Shown in pieces: positions 1 to 10,592 of a stretch of 64,000 bases of DNA. The DNA lies in contig QAOA01001356.1 in assembly GCA_003255065.1 (NCBI GenBank), forward strand, positions 17,616-81,615, given 5' to 3'. Position 1 is the stretch's first letter. The number at the start of each line of letters is the position of its first letter. The notes beneath the pieces were generated by a model. The model ran no database searches, had not been told where the DNA came from, and worked only from the letters and a program-made list of their open reading frames with translations. The stretch is from Cercis canadensis. Lineage: Eukaryota > Streptophyta > Magnoliopsida > Fabales > Fabaceae. The position numbers and the translations under genes are program-made.

Positions 1-32
<32 letters not shown>

Positions 33-548
33 GTGTGAGAATTTTATCCAATAGCACAAAATTGAAGTCTAGAATTTTATAATTCCTTCCCTCATGTTGT
101 AACCTATAACTCCTTAACTCCTTGAACAAGTTACCTCTTAAAATTCTAAAACTTAATCATGCCATCCCTTCCTTGCATATTATAAACAATAATTTCTTGC
201 TTGGATTAGTCACATTTACATACATCCCTTGCCCAACCCAAGGTTCCCTTCAACTCCAATCAATACCATTGCTCCAATTGTCCCCATTTCTCTCTCAATT
301 TCCAGGAAATCCCTGAAGCCAAGCAAGTCCCACAACCACAAGGCCATCCATGTCCACCCTCTCTCTTGCCATTTGTGCATAAATTCAATTTACTCTCTAA
401 TAAAATACACAGCAACCTCTAATCATTTCCACCCACATCACATACCAAAACAAAAACTATCCAAATCCGTTCCCCTACCATCCTCTGATCATTTTCTTTC
501 CTAAATAATTAAATATTTTTTTCAGTCAAGTTGTAGTGCCACTTGCCA
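1..548. other. Upstream region of the first GH81 gene
   Basis: The window opens with a run of 27 A residues, then AT-rich non-coding sequence. Roughly positions 229-310 resemble the stretch at about 4980-5060 upstream of the second GH81 gene (both contain a cttcaa/cttcag tract followed by tctctctcaat), so the tandem duplication included promoter DNA. The short open frames here have no recognisable product and I take them as chance. Confidence 0.55.
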
Positions 549-2777
549 ATGTTGAAGAAGTTGAGACGGAAAGTCGGCATTGCAATTACCAAAAGCTTCA
601 GAAAAAAACGCAAACTTTATAAACCCCCTAACCCCTCATCACTGCCTCCATCTCCATCTCCTCCTCCATCACCACCACACTCGCCGGAAACACCACCGAC
701 ATCACTTTTTTCACCGCCGCCTAGAATGGCTCACAAACGACCACTTAATCTTTTCCAATTCCCCCAAACCCAGTCCACAGTTGTCCCTGACCCCTCCAAC
801 TTCTTCTCCCCGAACCTCTCAGCCCCACTCCCCACGAACTCCTTCTTCCAAAACTACGTTCTCAAAAATGGCGATCAGCCTGAGTACATTCACCCTTATC
901 TCATCAAATCTTCTCAATCCTCGCTTTCTGTCTCATACCCATCTCGATTTTTCGGCCCTGCTTTCATCTATCAAGTTTTCAACGCTGATCTCACCATCTC
1001 TGCTTCACAGAAAACCAACCCAGATTCGGGAAAGCATGTAATCTCTTCTTACAGTGATCTCAGCGTTACTCTGGACATTCCCGCTTCAAATCTGCAGTTC
1101 TTTCTGGTCAGGGGAAGCCCCTTTGTGACCGCCTCTGTAAAAGAGCGTACTCCACTTTCCATCACCACCATCCATGCCATTCTTTCGTTTTCTGCAAATG
1201 ATTCACTCACCAAGTACACTGTTCAGCTTAACAACGGTCAGACATGGCTTATATATACTTCCTCGCCAATTAATTTTAGTCACACCCTTTCTGAGATTAC
1301 CTCTGAAGCGTTTTCGGGTATAATTCGGGTCGCGGTATTGCCGGATGCCAACCCGAATTATGAGGCGACCCTTGATAGATTTAGTTCTTGTTACCCAGTT
1401 TCTGGGGATGCAGCATTAACAAACCCATTCACTGTGGAATATGAATGGGCGAAGAAAGGGTGGGGAGATTTGCTAATGCTAGCACATCCCCTTCATCTTG
1501 AGCTTTTGTCTAAAAAGGATTCTGATGTTACTATTTTGGATGATTTCAAGTATAGAAGCATTGATGGTGATCTTGTTGGTGTTGTTGGAGATTCATGGGT
1601 TTTGAAATCAGACCCTGTTTCTGTAACTTGGCATTCTACCAGAGGTGTTAAAGAAGAATCATATAATGAAATTGTGTCAGCTCTTTCTAGAGATGTTGAG
1701 GGTCTGAATTCCTCTGCAATAACAACAACTTCATCTTATTTTTATGGGAAATTGATTGCAAGAGCAGCAAGGTTGGCATTGATAGCTGAAGAGATTTCTT
1801 TTCAGGATGTGATTCCAGCAGTTAGGAAGTTTTTGAAGGAAACCATTGAGCCATGGTTGGAGGGAACTTTTAATGGGAATGGTTTTCTATATGATGGGAA
1901 ATGGGGAGGAATTGTTACAAAACAAGGGTCTACTGATTCAGGTGCTGATTTCGGGTTTGGAATTTACAATGATCACCATTATCATTTGGGATACTTCCTT
2001 TATGGAATTGCAGTTCTTGCAAAGATTGACCCAGCATGGGGAAGGAAGTATAAGCCTCAAGCTTATTCACTTATGGCAGATTTTATGAACTTGGCCCGAA
2101 AATCAAGCTCAACTTATCCGCGGCTAAGGTGTTTTGACCTCTATAAGTTGCACTCTTGGGCTGGAGGACTAACTGAATTTGCAGATGGAAGAAATCAAGA
2201 GAGCACAAGTGAAGCTGTAAATGCATATTATTCAGCAGCTTTGATGGGTCTGGCATATGGTGATACCCATCTGGTTGCCATTGGATCAACACTTACAGCA
2301 TTTGAAATTCATGGAGCTCAAACATGGTGGCAAGTAAAATCCGGAAGTAAGATGTATGAGGAAGATTTTACAAAAGAGAACAGGGTAGTGGGTGTTCTGT
2401 GGAATAACAAGAGGGATAGTGCACTATGGTTTGCTCCTCCTGCGTGGAGAGAATGCAGGCTTGGCATTCAGGTTCTACCCTTATTGCCTATTACTGAAGC
2501 CTTGTTCTCCAATTTCGGTTATGTCAAAGAACTTGTGGAATGGGCAAAGCCTGCTTTGAGTAGGGAAGGTGTTGGAGAAGGTTGGAAGGGGTTTGTCTAT
2601 GCAATGGAAGCAATTTATGATAAAGAAACTGCATTGCAGAAGACGAGAAACTTAACAGGTTATGATGATGGGAACTCATTAACCAATCTATTATGGTGGC
2701 TTCACAGCAGAGGGGATGCAGAGGAAGAAGGATTTGGTCATGGGAAACACTGCTGGTTCGGTCATTACTGTCAATAA
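549..2777 (+). CDS. GH81 endo-1,3-beta-glucanase, copy 1
   Basis: Single-exon gene for a 742-residue endo-1,3-beta-D-glucosidase of glycoside hydrolase family 81, the family of the soybean beta-glucan elicitor-binding protein. It is expected to cut beta-1,3-glucan chains such as those of fungal and oomycete walls. The start is the ATG at 549; the frame is open two codons further up but has only TTG there. The N terminus is basic (MLKKLRRKV) with no hydrophobic signal peptide, followed by a Pro/Ser-rich stretch (about residues 25-60). The catalytic core includes FFQNYVLKNGDQPEYIHPYL, GADFGFGIYNDHHYHLGYF (Asp475 in YNDHH) and ADGRNQESTSEAVNAYYS (Glu551 and Glu555). The four-residue Glu spacing and upstream Asp fit the catalytic residues described for GH81. 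It ends HYCQ. A close paralogue lies 2.7 kb downstream in the same orientation. Family assignment is firm; an elicitor-receptor role is only an inference. Confidence 0.93.
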   Translation: MLKKLRRKVGIAITKSFRKKRKLYKPPNPSSLPPSPSPPPSPPHSPETPPTSLFSPPPRMAHKRPLNLFQFPQTQSTVVPDPSNFFSPNLSAPLPTNSFFQNYVLKNGDQPEYIHPYLIKSSQSSLSVSYPSRFFGPAFIYQVFNADLTISASQKTNPDSGKHVISSYSDLSVTLDIPASNLQFFLVRGSPFVTASVKERTPLSITTIHAILSFSANDSLTKYTVQLNNGQTWLIYTSSPINFSHTLSEITSEAFSGIIRVAVLPDANPNYEATLDRFSSCYPVSGDAALTNPFTVEYEWAKKGWGDLLMLAHPLHLELLSKKDSDVTILDDFKYRSIDGDLVGVVGDSWVLKSDPVSVTWHSTRGVKEESYNEIVSALSRDVEGLNSSAITTTSSYFYGKLIARAARLALIAEEISFQDVIPAVRKFLKETIEPWLEGTFNGNGFLYDGKWGGIVTKQGSTDSGADFGFGIYNDHHYHLGYFLYGIAVLAKIDPAWGRKYKPQAYSLMADFMNLARKSSSTYPRLRCFDLYKLHSWAGGLTEFADGRNQESTSEAVNAYYSAALMGLAYGDTHLVAIGSTLTAFEIHGAQTWWQVKSGSKMYEEDFTKENRVVGVLWNNKRDSALWFAPPAWRECRLGIQVLPLLPITEALFSNFGYVKELVEWAKPALSREGVGEGWKGFVYAMEAIYDKETALQKTRNLTGYDDGNSLTNLLWWLHSRGDAEEEGFGHGKHCWFGHYCQ

Positions 2778-3062
2778 GTATTATTTATAATTCTCTGTTA
2801 AAAAAAGAGTGACAATAAGATAAGTTGTAATAATTTCTTACAGTGTACCTCTCGTTCTATACTTCAATCAATTTTTTTTTCCCCGTTATTTCATATCTCA
2901 TAAACTAGATTGTTTGTGAGTGATATCTAGGAATTCTGAATTTATTTTTTGTAATTCTATGTTTACTGTAACATTTGGTGAATGAACTCTTGGTACAACT
3001 TTTGGTATAATGAGCTTAAACAATATTTGTTATGCTGGGTCACTGTTGACTCTGCTCACTGA

Positions 3063-3240
3063 TTTAAGATTAGTTTTGATGCTGCACTCAAAGATAGTGT
3101 TGGAGCTGTGGCTGCTATATGTTTATTCACCAAGCAAATACAATTTCAACCTGGTCTTTCTCTGAAATCCTTTCTGGTTCTATGGTGGCTGAGGCAAAAG
3201 CTACAAAATTCATGCCTTATATTATGAAGAGGTGCTGGTA
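3063..3240 (+). pseudogene. RNase H-like fragment of a LINE-type retrotransposon
   Basis: The frame from 3063 reads FKISFDAALKDSVGAVAAIC, which resembles the start of the plant reverse-transcriptase-associated RNase H domain (catalytic Asp in FDAA). After a frameshift near 3170 the sequence reads SGSMVAEAKA, the usual second block with its Glu. Only about 60 residues remain, with no reverse transcriptase or tail nearby. This is a short degenerate retrotransposon relic; it could instead be a fragment of a host RNase H-like gene. Confidence 0.5.
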
Positions 3241-3398
3241 TTACTTTGGGAGCTTGCTCTATATCCATAATTTATAATTGGGAAATCTGTAAAGTACCAT
3301 CTTTTCCTCTTTGTTAATTTCTGTTGCAAATCTTCGCCGTTCTTGTGTCTATCAATTTTTTTGGGGGAGGGCTAAGACAACTTAAGCCTGTTCTTAGT

Positions 3399-3504
3399 GG
3401 AAAACCAAACTATCTAATGAAGAAATATCATGGCCCAAAAAGAATGGATGAAACATCATCCACATAGACACGTCATCCATTTCCTTCATTAGTTTTGGTT
3501 TTCT
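3399..3504. repeat. Short imperfect inverted repeat, possible MITE remnant
   Basis: The left arm gaaaaccaaactatctaatg pairs with the reverse complement of the right arm (cattagttttggttttc) around a roughly 60-bp loop. Small size and no clear target-site duplication leave its identity open. Confidence 0.35.
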
Positions 3505-5444
3505 CTTTGCCTTTCTCTGTCTCTCTCTCTCTCTAACTGACTGCACCAAATCAAGGCTGAACTTAAACTCTCCCATTCAGTAATAGAACTAGCAGCATCT
3601 ACTGAGGGGCTTCAGCTCTTGGATATCTCTGAGTAATAGGTTAATCTACTTGTGTGGTTGGTAACTGAAAAGCAGAAATGAAGATGTATATTTTTAGTCT
3701 TTTTCCTCTTCTTGCTTTACTTTCCAATTTCCTCATTTTTGCTTCAATCATTTAATGCTCATGCATTTGTTAAATTTGCAGTAAAGTAAACATCCTTCTA
3801 ATATTCTCAATTCATGCAATTAGTTTTGTATCTTATTTTATTTTTATCTCTCTCCATGTTGTTGCAACATCTCTTTTACAAACCCAGGATTGTTGCCATT
3901 TTAAAAGCTACCATTTTTTTTTGTGTCATTCTAAGTTCTAAATAAAAATAAAAAAGTGGCATCTGATTGTTATTTTAGTTTGATTTTGTTAAGCTTTCCC
4001 TTTCATGTATTGTAGAGGGAGATGATTGCTTTTACTGGTTCTTTGCTCAACAGCAACGGGGGCATACTACTGAAGACTTGTACCGTTCACCTGAAGATAT
4101 CCTAGTTCCCTCCATGGTGTTTTCTCATCATTTACTAAAATTTAACTTCCATCATGCATATATTGTCACAATCGATCTCAGATATTCTTTTTATGTTAAA
4201 ATTTGGTTTAATTACTATCATCAGCTTGATTTCAGTATACAAAATCTGGGTCGACGTTATTCATTTCTCTTTTCTGGGTTATATTTTTTTTCTATCAGAT
4301 ACCATTTTGGACTATTTGGAGTTTCTGCATTGATTTCATTTGACTTTTCAAATTTACTTTTTACTTTTATGCATTTAGTTCCTCTATTTCTCTTTAATGT
4401 TGGCATGTCGTTCATAACTAGCCCAATCCAAGATCTTGCTGCTTCTGTTATTTTCCCTTTTTCAGAATGCAAAAATTTAAATTACTAAATTTTTGTGCTT
4501 GAATTAGAGGAAATTCTTATTAATCATCCATGTTTCTTTCCTTTATTTGTTTATTGTTCTTCAGGGTTTCAATTAGTAGAGCAGCAGATGCTCAGATTAC
4601 CAGGCAAGTTCAAATATTTTTCATTCATTTGCCAAGTATTCAACTGTTAAAAGAAAGATAAAGAACTAAAACAATACAAGTGTGAACTATGTGGTTTGGA
4701 TTCTTTCTTCTTTCTTACCCTTCTTTTTCCTTTTTCTGGATTACTTTCCAAAATTTATTTCATGTTATTCTTGCCTTTTTGTTTCAAAACAGTATATTTT
4801 AATGAATCTAACCGTACTAGGTTTTATGAGACACATTTACCCTACCACAAACCTATTCTTGTTCTAGAACTTTATTTATGTAATTTAGAAATGAGAGAAG
4901 CTTGCCACATATTCTTACTTTCCCAAATGGGTGTACCCAGATGCTTAACAATATCTTCATCTGTAGTTATACCCAGCTTCTATGGCCAAGATCCCTTCAG
5001 CTTCAATCAATCCTCTTAATCCCTCTGTTCCCATCTCTCTCTCAATGCCATCCTTTATTTTTTTTTCCTTCTCAAAATTAGAAATGATTTTGTTAATTAA
5101 GGAAAAAGAACATGAAGATTTACATTCTATTATAATGGTAGTTAAAACACTTCTATCAAATAGTTGAGTTCCAAAAGATGAATGAAGAGAAGGAAAACCA
5201 AATAAACACTTATTTTTTTCAAATAATTCCTTCCTTCAAATAGACACTTACATGATCTTCAAATAATTCCTTTCTTCAGAAAATTCCTCATCCCTTTCTT
5301 TTCAGCTGCATCCTAGCCAACCCTCCATTTCCTATAACTAACTTAACGTCTTCCAAATCCAAATCCAAACAAATTTTTAAGTCAGACCCCAACCAGCCAT
5401 TCTCTTCCTAATCATTAATATTTGTCCCAATTGTAACTGACAAT

Positions 5445-7718
5445 ATGTTGAAGAAGCTTGGAAAAAAGATTGAAAAAGAAGTTAAGAGGCCCTTCAAAAA
5501 AAGCAAACCTTTTGAGCTCCCACCACCACCACCTCCTCCTCCACCTCCACCTCCACCTCCACCTCCCCCTCCACCACCTCCACCTCCCCCTCCACCTCCA
5601 CCTCCACCATCACCATCACTGCCACTGCCACCGCCGCCTCCACCATCACTATCACCACCACCTAAGAAGCAACCAAACACTCCTTTCCTCTTCCCTCAAA
5701 TTCAGTCCACCGTTCTCCCTGACCCCTCCAACTTCTTCTCCCCAAACCTTCTCTCAACTCCACTTCCTACAACCTCTTTCTTTCAAAATTATGTTCTCAA
5801 AAATGGCGACCAGCCTGAGTACATTCATCCTTACCTCATCAAATCCTCCTCCTCCTCCTCTCTCTCTGTCTCATACCCATCTCGCTTTTGCAGTGCTGCT
5901 TTCATATACCAGCTTTTTGTTGCTGATCTTACTATCTCTTCTTTAGAACAAACCAACAGAGACTCACATGGGAAGCACATAATCTCTTCCTATAGTGATC
6001 TCAGCGTCACCTTGGACATTCCCTCTTCCAATCTTCGCTTCTTTCTTGTCAGGGGAAGCCCCTTTCTAACAGCAGCTATGACTGAGCGCACGGCTTTATC
6101 CATCACCACTATGCATTCCATCCTTTCATTGTCTTCAAACAATTCTCTCACCAAGTACACTCTCCAGCTCAACAATGGTCAGACATGGCTTATATATACG
6201 TCCTCGCCAATCAGTTTAAAGCACAATGTTTCGGAGATTACTTCTGAACCATTTTCGGGCATAATCCGGATAGCAGTATTGCCAGATTCCAACCCGAAAC
6301 ATGAGGCAATCCTCAACAGGTTCAATTCTTGTTACCCTGTCTCTGGGGAGGCAGCATTCACAAAGCCATTTTCTGTGGAATATAAGTGGCAAAAGAAAGG
6401 GTGGGGAGATTTGCTAATGCTAGCTCACCCTCTTCATCTTCAACTTTTGTCTAGTAATGATTGTGATATAACTGTTCTGGATGACTTCAAGTATAGAAGC
6501 ATTGATGGTGAGCTTGTTGGTGTTGTTGGAGACTCATGGGTGTTGAAGACAAGTCCTATTTCTGTAACTTGGCATTCTACCAGAGGTATCAAAGAAGAAT
6601 CCCGTGATGAAATTGTTACGGCACTTTGTAAAGATGTAGAGGCTCTAAGTTCCACAGGAATATCAACAACATCATGTTATTTTTATGGGAAATCAATTGC
6701 AAGGGCAGCAAGGTTGGCATTGATAGCTGAAGAGGTATGCTTTCTTGATGTAATTCAGGAAATTAGGACATTCTTGAAGGAAACCATTGAGCCATGGTTG
6801 GATGGTAGTTTTGATGGGAATGCCTTTCTATATGATAAGAAATGGGGAGGAATTGTTACTAAACAAGGGTCTATAGATTCAGGGGCAGATTTTGGATTTG
6901 GAATTTATAACGATCACCATTATAATTTGGGATACTTCCTTTATGGGATTGCTGTGCTCGCAAAGATTGATGCAGCCTGGGGAAGGAAGTACAAACCTCA
7001 AGCTTATTCACTAATGGCAGATTTTATGAACTTGGGAAGAAGATCAAACTCAAATTATCCGCGTCTAAGGTGTTTTGACCTTTATAAGTTGCACTCTTGG
7101 GCTGGAGGACTGATTGAATTCGCCGATGGGCGAAATCAGGAGAGCACAAGTGAAGCTGTAAATGCATATTATTCAGCAGCCTTGATGGGTCTGGCATATG
7201 GTGACACCCATCTGGTTGCCATTGGATCAGCACTTGCAGCATTTGAAATTCATGCAGCTCAAACATGGTGGCATGTGAAGAAAGGAGATGCTATGTATGA
7301 GGAAGATTTCACAAGGGAGAATAGGGTAGTGAGTGTTTTGTGGGCTAACAAGAGAGACAGTGGACTATGGTTTGCTCCTGCAGAATGGAGAGAGTGTAGG
7401 CTTGGCATTCAGGTTCTACCCGTATTGCCTATTACTGAGGTGTTGTTCTCCAATGTTGGTTATGTGAAGGAGCTCGTGCAATGGACATTGCCTTCTTTGA
7501 ACAAGAAAGGTGTTGGAGAAGGGTGGAAGGGGTTTGTCTATGCCATGGAAGGGATGTATGACAAAGAAAATGCATTGAAGAAGATAAGAAATTTGAAGAA
7601 TTTTGATGACGGGAACTCATTCACTAATCTCTTATGGTGGATTCACAGCAGAGGTGATGAAGAGGACGAGGAATTTGATCATGGTAAGCACTGCTGGTTC
7701 AGTCATTACTGTCATTAA
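5445..7718 (+). CDS. GH81 endo-1,3-beta-glucanase, copy 2, with long polyproline tract
   Basis: Single-exon gene for a 757-residue GH81 endo-1,3-beta-glucanase, close paralogue of the gene at 549-2777. The N terminus is again basic (MLKKLGKKIEKEVKRPFKK) with no signal peptide. It is followed by about 30 consecutive prolines (about residues 26-55) encoded by mixed CCA/CCT/CCC codons, then a second Pro/Ser/Leu-rich block to about residue 80. The catalytic motifs are conserved: GADFGFGIYNDHHYNLGYF (Asp490) and ADGRNQESTSEAVNAYYS (Glu566 and Glu570). It ends HYCH. Most extra length over copy 1 lies in the proline tract, which looks like trinucleotide-repeat expansion and probably varies between alleles. 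Expected role is hydrolysis of beta-1,3-glucan; cellular location is unclear without a classical signal peptide. Confidence 0.93.
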   Translation: MLKKLGKKIEKEVKRPFKKSKPFELPPPPPPPPPPPPPPPPPPPPPPPPPPPPPPSPSLPLPPPPPPSLSPPPKKQPNTPFLFPQIQSTVLPDPSNFFSPNLLSTPLPTTSFFQNYVLKNGDQPEYIHPYLIKSSSSSSLSVSYPSRFCSAAFIYQLFVADLTISSLEQTNRDSHGKHIISSYSDLSVTLDIPSSNLRFFLVRGSPFLTAAMTERTALSITTMHSILSLSSNNSLTKYTLQLNNGQTWLIYTSSPISLKHNVSEITSEPFSGIIRIAVLPDSNPKHEAILNRFNSCYPVSGEAAFTKPFSVEYKWQKKGWGDLLMLAHPLHLQLLSSNDCDITVLDDFKYRSIDGELVGVVGDSWVLKTSPISVTWHSTRGIKEESRDEIVTALCKDVEALSSTGISTTSCYFYGKSIARAARLALIAEEVCFLDVIQEIRTFLKETIEPWLDGSFDGNAFLYDKKWGGIVTKQGSIDSGADFGFGIYNDHHYNLGYFLYGIAVLAKIDAAWGRKYKPQAYSLMADFMNLGRRSNSNYPRLRCFDLYKLHSWAGGLIEFADGRNQESTSEAVNAYYSAALMGLAYGDTHLVAIGSALAAFEIHAAQTWWHVKKGDAMYEEDFTRENRVVSVLWANKRDSGLWFAPAEWRECRLGIQVLPVLPITEVLFSNVGYVKELVQWTLPSLNKKGVGEGWKGFVYAMEGMYDKENALKKIRNLKNFDDGNSFTNLLWWIHSRGDEEDEEFDHGKHCWFSHYCH
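5520..5660 (+). repeat. CCN trinucleotide repeat coding for polyproline
   Basis: Cryptic CCA/CCT/CCC repeat inside the second GH81 gene. It is imperfect at the DNA level but almost pure proline at the protein level. On the opposite strand it creates a spurious poly-glycine frame (5408-5680). Confidence 0.85.
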
Positions 7719-7857
7719 GTAAAAACAAAGAAGAAAAAATAGCAAAGATAAATACTCTCAATGAGCTTAAATTTGTTGTGGTTGTTCTTTTTTTTTGTTT
7801 TCTTCTAAAAGTTTCCTTAGTCTATCAAAATAAGGATTAGGATCTACGTGTACAAAT

Positions 7858-7990
7858 TTGGGTGCAGTCATTACTGTCTTTAAGTATTGTCATTCATTTC
7901 AATATTAAGCAAAAGTGGTAATAACATATGCTAATGTCTTACAAAAGTTACTCCTTTAGTGCTTCAACTGATTACCATTTTTCCTTGTTT
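7858..7990 (+). pseudogene. Relic of a third GH81 3' end
   Basis: The sequence tcattactgtctttaagtat repeats the terminal His-Tyr-Cys-x-stop codons of the two GH81 genes, with an upstream tggg in place of the TGG TTC codons. The next 100 bp resemble the 3' flank of copy 1 (aataa, cttaca, gcttcaa and a T-rich tract in the same order). Only the last few codons and the 3' flank are represented. Confidence 0.5.
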
Positions 7991-8377
7991 TCATTATTCA
8001 TTCTTAAGAATTCTTAAAGAGTAAATTCTGAGGACTTTATATTTGTCAACAGTAATGCCATATTGACTGTGGTAATAGGTCGATGAAGTCCAGGTGTTAG
8101 TGCATTGCCGGTTCTTCCGTAGGAACCATCCCATAGCGTATACTCCTTGGGTTTGACATGTCTTTATGGCAAATGCCTTCTTTTCTCCCTAATGTGAATG
8201 CCTGCAGGTCAATGGGGGGACCCTTCCCAGGCAAAAAATTGTTTGGTACACCTAGAGTATTATTCTTGTGAGATAAAAAAAAAAAGTGAATCCTACTTGT
8301 GAGAGGCACACGAGAGAATTATTTTTATGTGTCTATGGAAGTAATGGTACTCCCAAAATAATTCTCCTATGTGAGAA

Positions 8378-8649
8378 TTACGATAAGAGTAAAAAATCAT
8401 TTTAATCTTTGAAAGATATAATGAAAATCACTCAAATTTTTAAAAGATTTTTTGTATGACTTGAGTCTCTAAAAATTCAAAAAATTGATCAAAATAAATT
8501 TTTTTATGACCCAAGTAATAGTAAAAAAGAAACATTTTAATCGATTTTTTAAACTTTTAGAGATTTAAGTGATACAAAAAAATTTCAAGGACATGAGTAA
8601 TTTTCGTTGTATCTCAAGGATTAAAATGATATTTTACTCTTATGATAAC
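8378..8649. mobile_element. Palindromic MITE-like element, about 270 bp
   Basis: The left arm (attacgataagagtaaaaaa onward) is the imperfect reverse complement of the right arm ending attttactcttatgataac. Pairing extends over about 110 bp per side, so most of the element is one large stem. No coding capacity. The internal sequence has the ctttga/tcaagg-plus-aaaattactca pattern of dispersed plant palindromic repeats. Confidence 0.7.
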
Positions 8650-9241
8650 TAATGTTTATAAAAAAAACACTAGAAGAGGGCTAAGTTTAAAGCCCTTCTT
8701 GAGAGAAAAAGTTTTATTTGAGTTGAAAGTATAGAGTAAAGTGTTTTTGGTAAAAGAAACAGTAAAGTATTGGGTAAAACAATGAGGTTTTTCTCATGGC
8801 CAGAAAAATATATTTTTTATTGAAGAAATATTATTAAGGAAAGGAAAGAAAAAGTACAAAAATATGTGAGGATAAGATATTCTCCTAAAAAGAAAAAACA
8901 AACAACAAGAAACAAGAAACAGCCAAGGTATGCAATGGTCCAGGCAGACAAAGACCTCTTGAGCTTGCTGCTTGCTTGTATGTTGTGGCAAATTTGGCTT
9001 TAATAGGAATCTGATGATGTTTCAAAATGTGGCAGTGGTCATTCACGAGTATGTTAGTAAAACACCTAATATTAATTACACACTAGTTTTTTTTTTTTTT
9101 CATATTTCTACACACTAGTACATATGTATGCTTATGCGTTTTAAATTTTTAATTGCTCCTCCTTAAACATCGATCTCTCAAGCTGAAATGACAACATTGA
9201 TACCAGAGTTTTCATTAGTGTAAAGTATTGTATACTACTAT

Positions 9242-9361
9242 GAGAAAGAGTTCTAGTTCAATGGAGTATTGTCATTTATAAAGCTGGTATCTTCATCTTC
9301 TTCTCTAATTCAAATCCTCTTGATTGCAATTACAATCGTTATTTATCTTCTAAAAAAAATA
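9242..9361 (+). mobile_element. tRNA-derived SINE with 12-bp target-site duplication
   Basis: Short retroposon with a box-A-like segment (tctagttcaatggag), a box-B-like segment (aattcaaatcc) about 55 bp on, and a terminal A-rich tail (ctaaaaaaaa). It is flanked by gtatactactat (9230-9241) and gtatacgactat (9362-9373), a 12-bp duplication with one mismatch. The element at 56131-56256 has the same 3' part (aatcctcttgatt, tatttatct, A tail). Confidence 0.7.
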
Positions 9362-9393
9362 GTATACGACTATAACTTTTCATTAAAACATTA

Positions 9394-9746
9394 GATAAAA
9401 TTCATTAGGTGTTAGTAGTATTGTTTTCCTATTAAAATATTACATGTGTGTTATTTTTATAACTCAGTACCACCTCATCTCTTATTACTATTTCTCAAAA
9501 TTTGACTTCGACCCACACCCAATTTCTTTCTCTCTCCCACCCACCTTCGACATTCCTCTCCCTTTGTAATTACAATGAAGAGGAATGCCAGAAGTGAGTG
9601 TGGGAGAGAGAGAGAGAAAGAAATTGGGTGGGTTTAAGTGAGACTTTAAGAAATATTAATAAGAGATGATGTAATGCTACATTGTAAAAATAATACATAG
9701 GAGAATAACAACACTATCACTTAAAAAAATTTACCTAAATTTTATC
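9394..9746. mobile_element. Large palindromic MITE-like element, about 350 bp
   Basis: Almost the whole element is one imperfect inverted repeat centred on gtaattac at 9566-9573. Each arm is about 165 bp and includes a matching CT/GA-rich block (caatttctttctctctc on the left, gagagaaagaaattg on the right). The outer ends are gataaaatt and aattttatc. No coding capacity. Confidence 0.75.
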
Positions 9747-10592
9747 TTTTTGGTTTTTTCATTTTGTTAACCTTCCTTGTTGTGAGAAAGTGTCTCTGGT
9801 TAATTTATGGTTGTGTTATCTTTTTCCCATGTCTCTTAGAGTGCTTTCTCTTTGGTACTCTTTCCTCATTCATTAATGCAAGTTCATCTTATTCTGGGAA
9901 AAGAAAATAGTAGTCAACTATAATTGTCAAAAACAGTAACATGTCTCTATTCCTTTTGGTTTAGCTGTATTTTTTTTTTCCCCTTTTGTAATCAATGCAT
10001 ATTATAAGCCTCATGACTTAATTTCAATAAAGATAGTTGTTTTCACAAGTAGAGTCTTGTTTTGAAGCAGAATTTCCCTTTCTCAATAAATAAATTCAAT
10101 AAGATTGAGATGGACACTATTTTGATTTACACTAAAGACAAGATAAGAAAGTACTTATAAAAGAACATATTTAGAAGGGGAAAAAATTGTATACATTTTG
10201 GACAACTTTGAAGGTGGAAAGAGTGCAAGAAATTAAGCAATCTTTGGTATTTAATTAATTAGCTCAACAAACCACTAACTTTGCTTTTAATATTGGTGTG
10301 ATGGTTTCTGACAATACTCATAAACAATGCCGATAGGACAGCCCAATTGTTGTGTGCAAACAACTATATTGAGTTTGGTCACTGTTTTTAATCTCAAGTT
10401 AAACATTCTAAGCAACATGGCAGGTGCAGGCAAAACAAAAGAAATAATAATACTAAAGCGAGAGAGAAGAAAGAAAATTAGGAAAGTTGTTTTTGAGTGC
10501 TTAATGTAGAGAGATAAATAACCTCTAGGTGTATGAGGTATTTGTAAAATTATAAAGATATTTCTCGAGATACGAGATTATTTTAGGGAATC

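Larger units (their letters stand above)
2778..5444. other. Intergenic region between the two GH81 genes
   Basis: AT-rich non-coding DNA. It holds a decayed RNase H-like fragment (3063-3240), a short imperfect inverted repeat (3399-3504), and near the right end the duplicated GH81 upstream sequence. Short spliceable-looking stretches at about 4015-4107 and 4565-4602 could be relic exons but match nothing I recognise. Confidence 0.5.

Noticed and set aside
4078..4488. 136-residue hydrophobic frame between the GH81 genes
   Set aside because: AT-rich, Phe/Leu-rich composition with no motif and no coding-like codon pattern.
5408..5680. Poly-glycine frame on the minus strand
   Set aside because: Antisense of the GH81 polyproline repeat; no other coding evidence.
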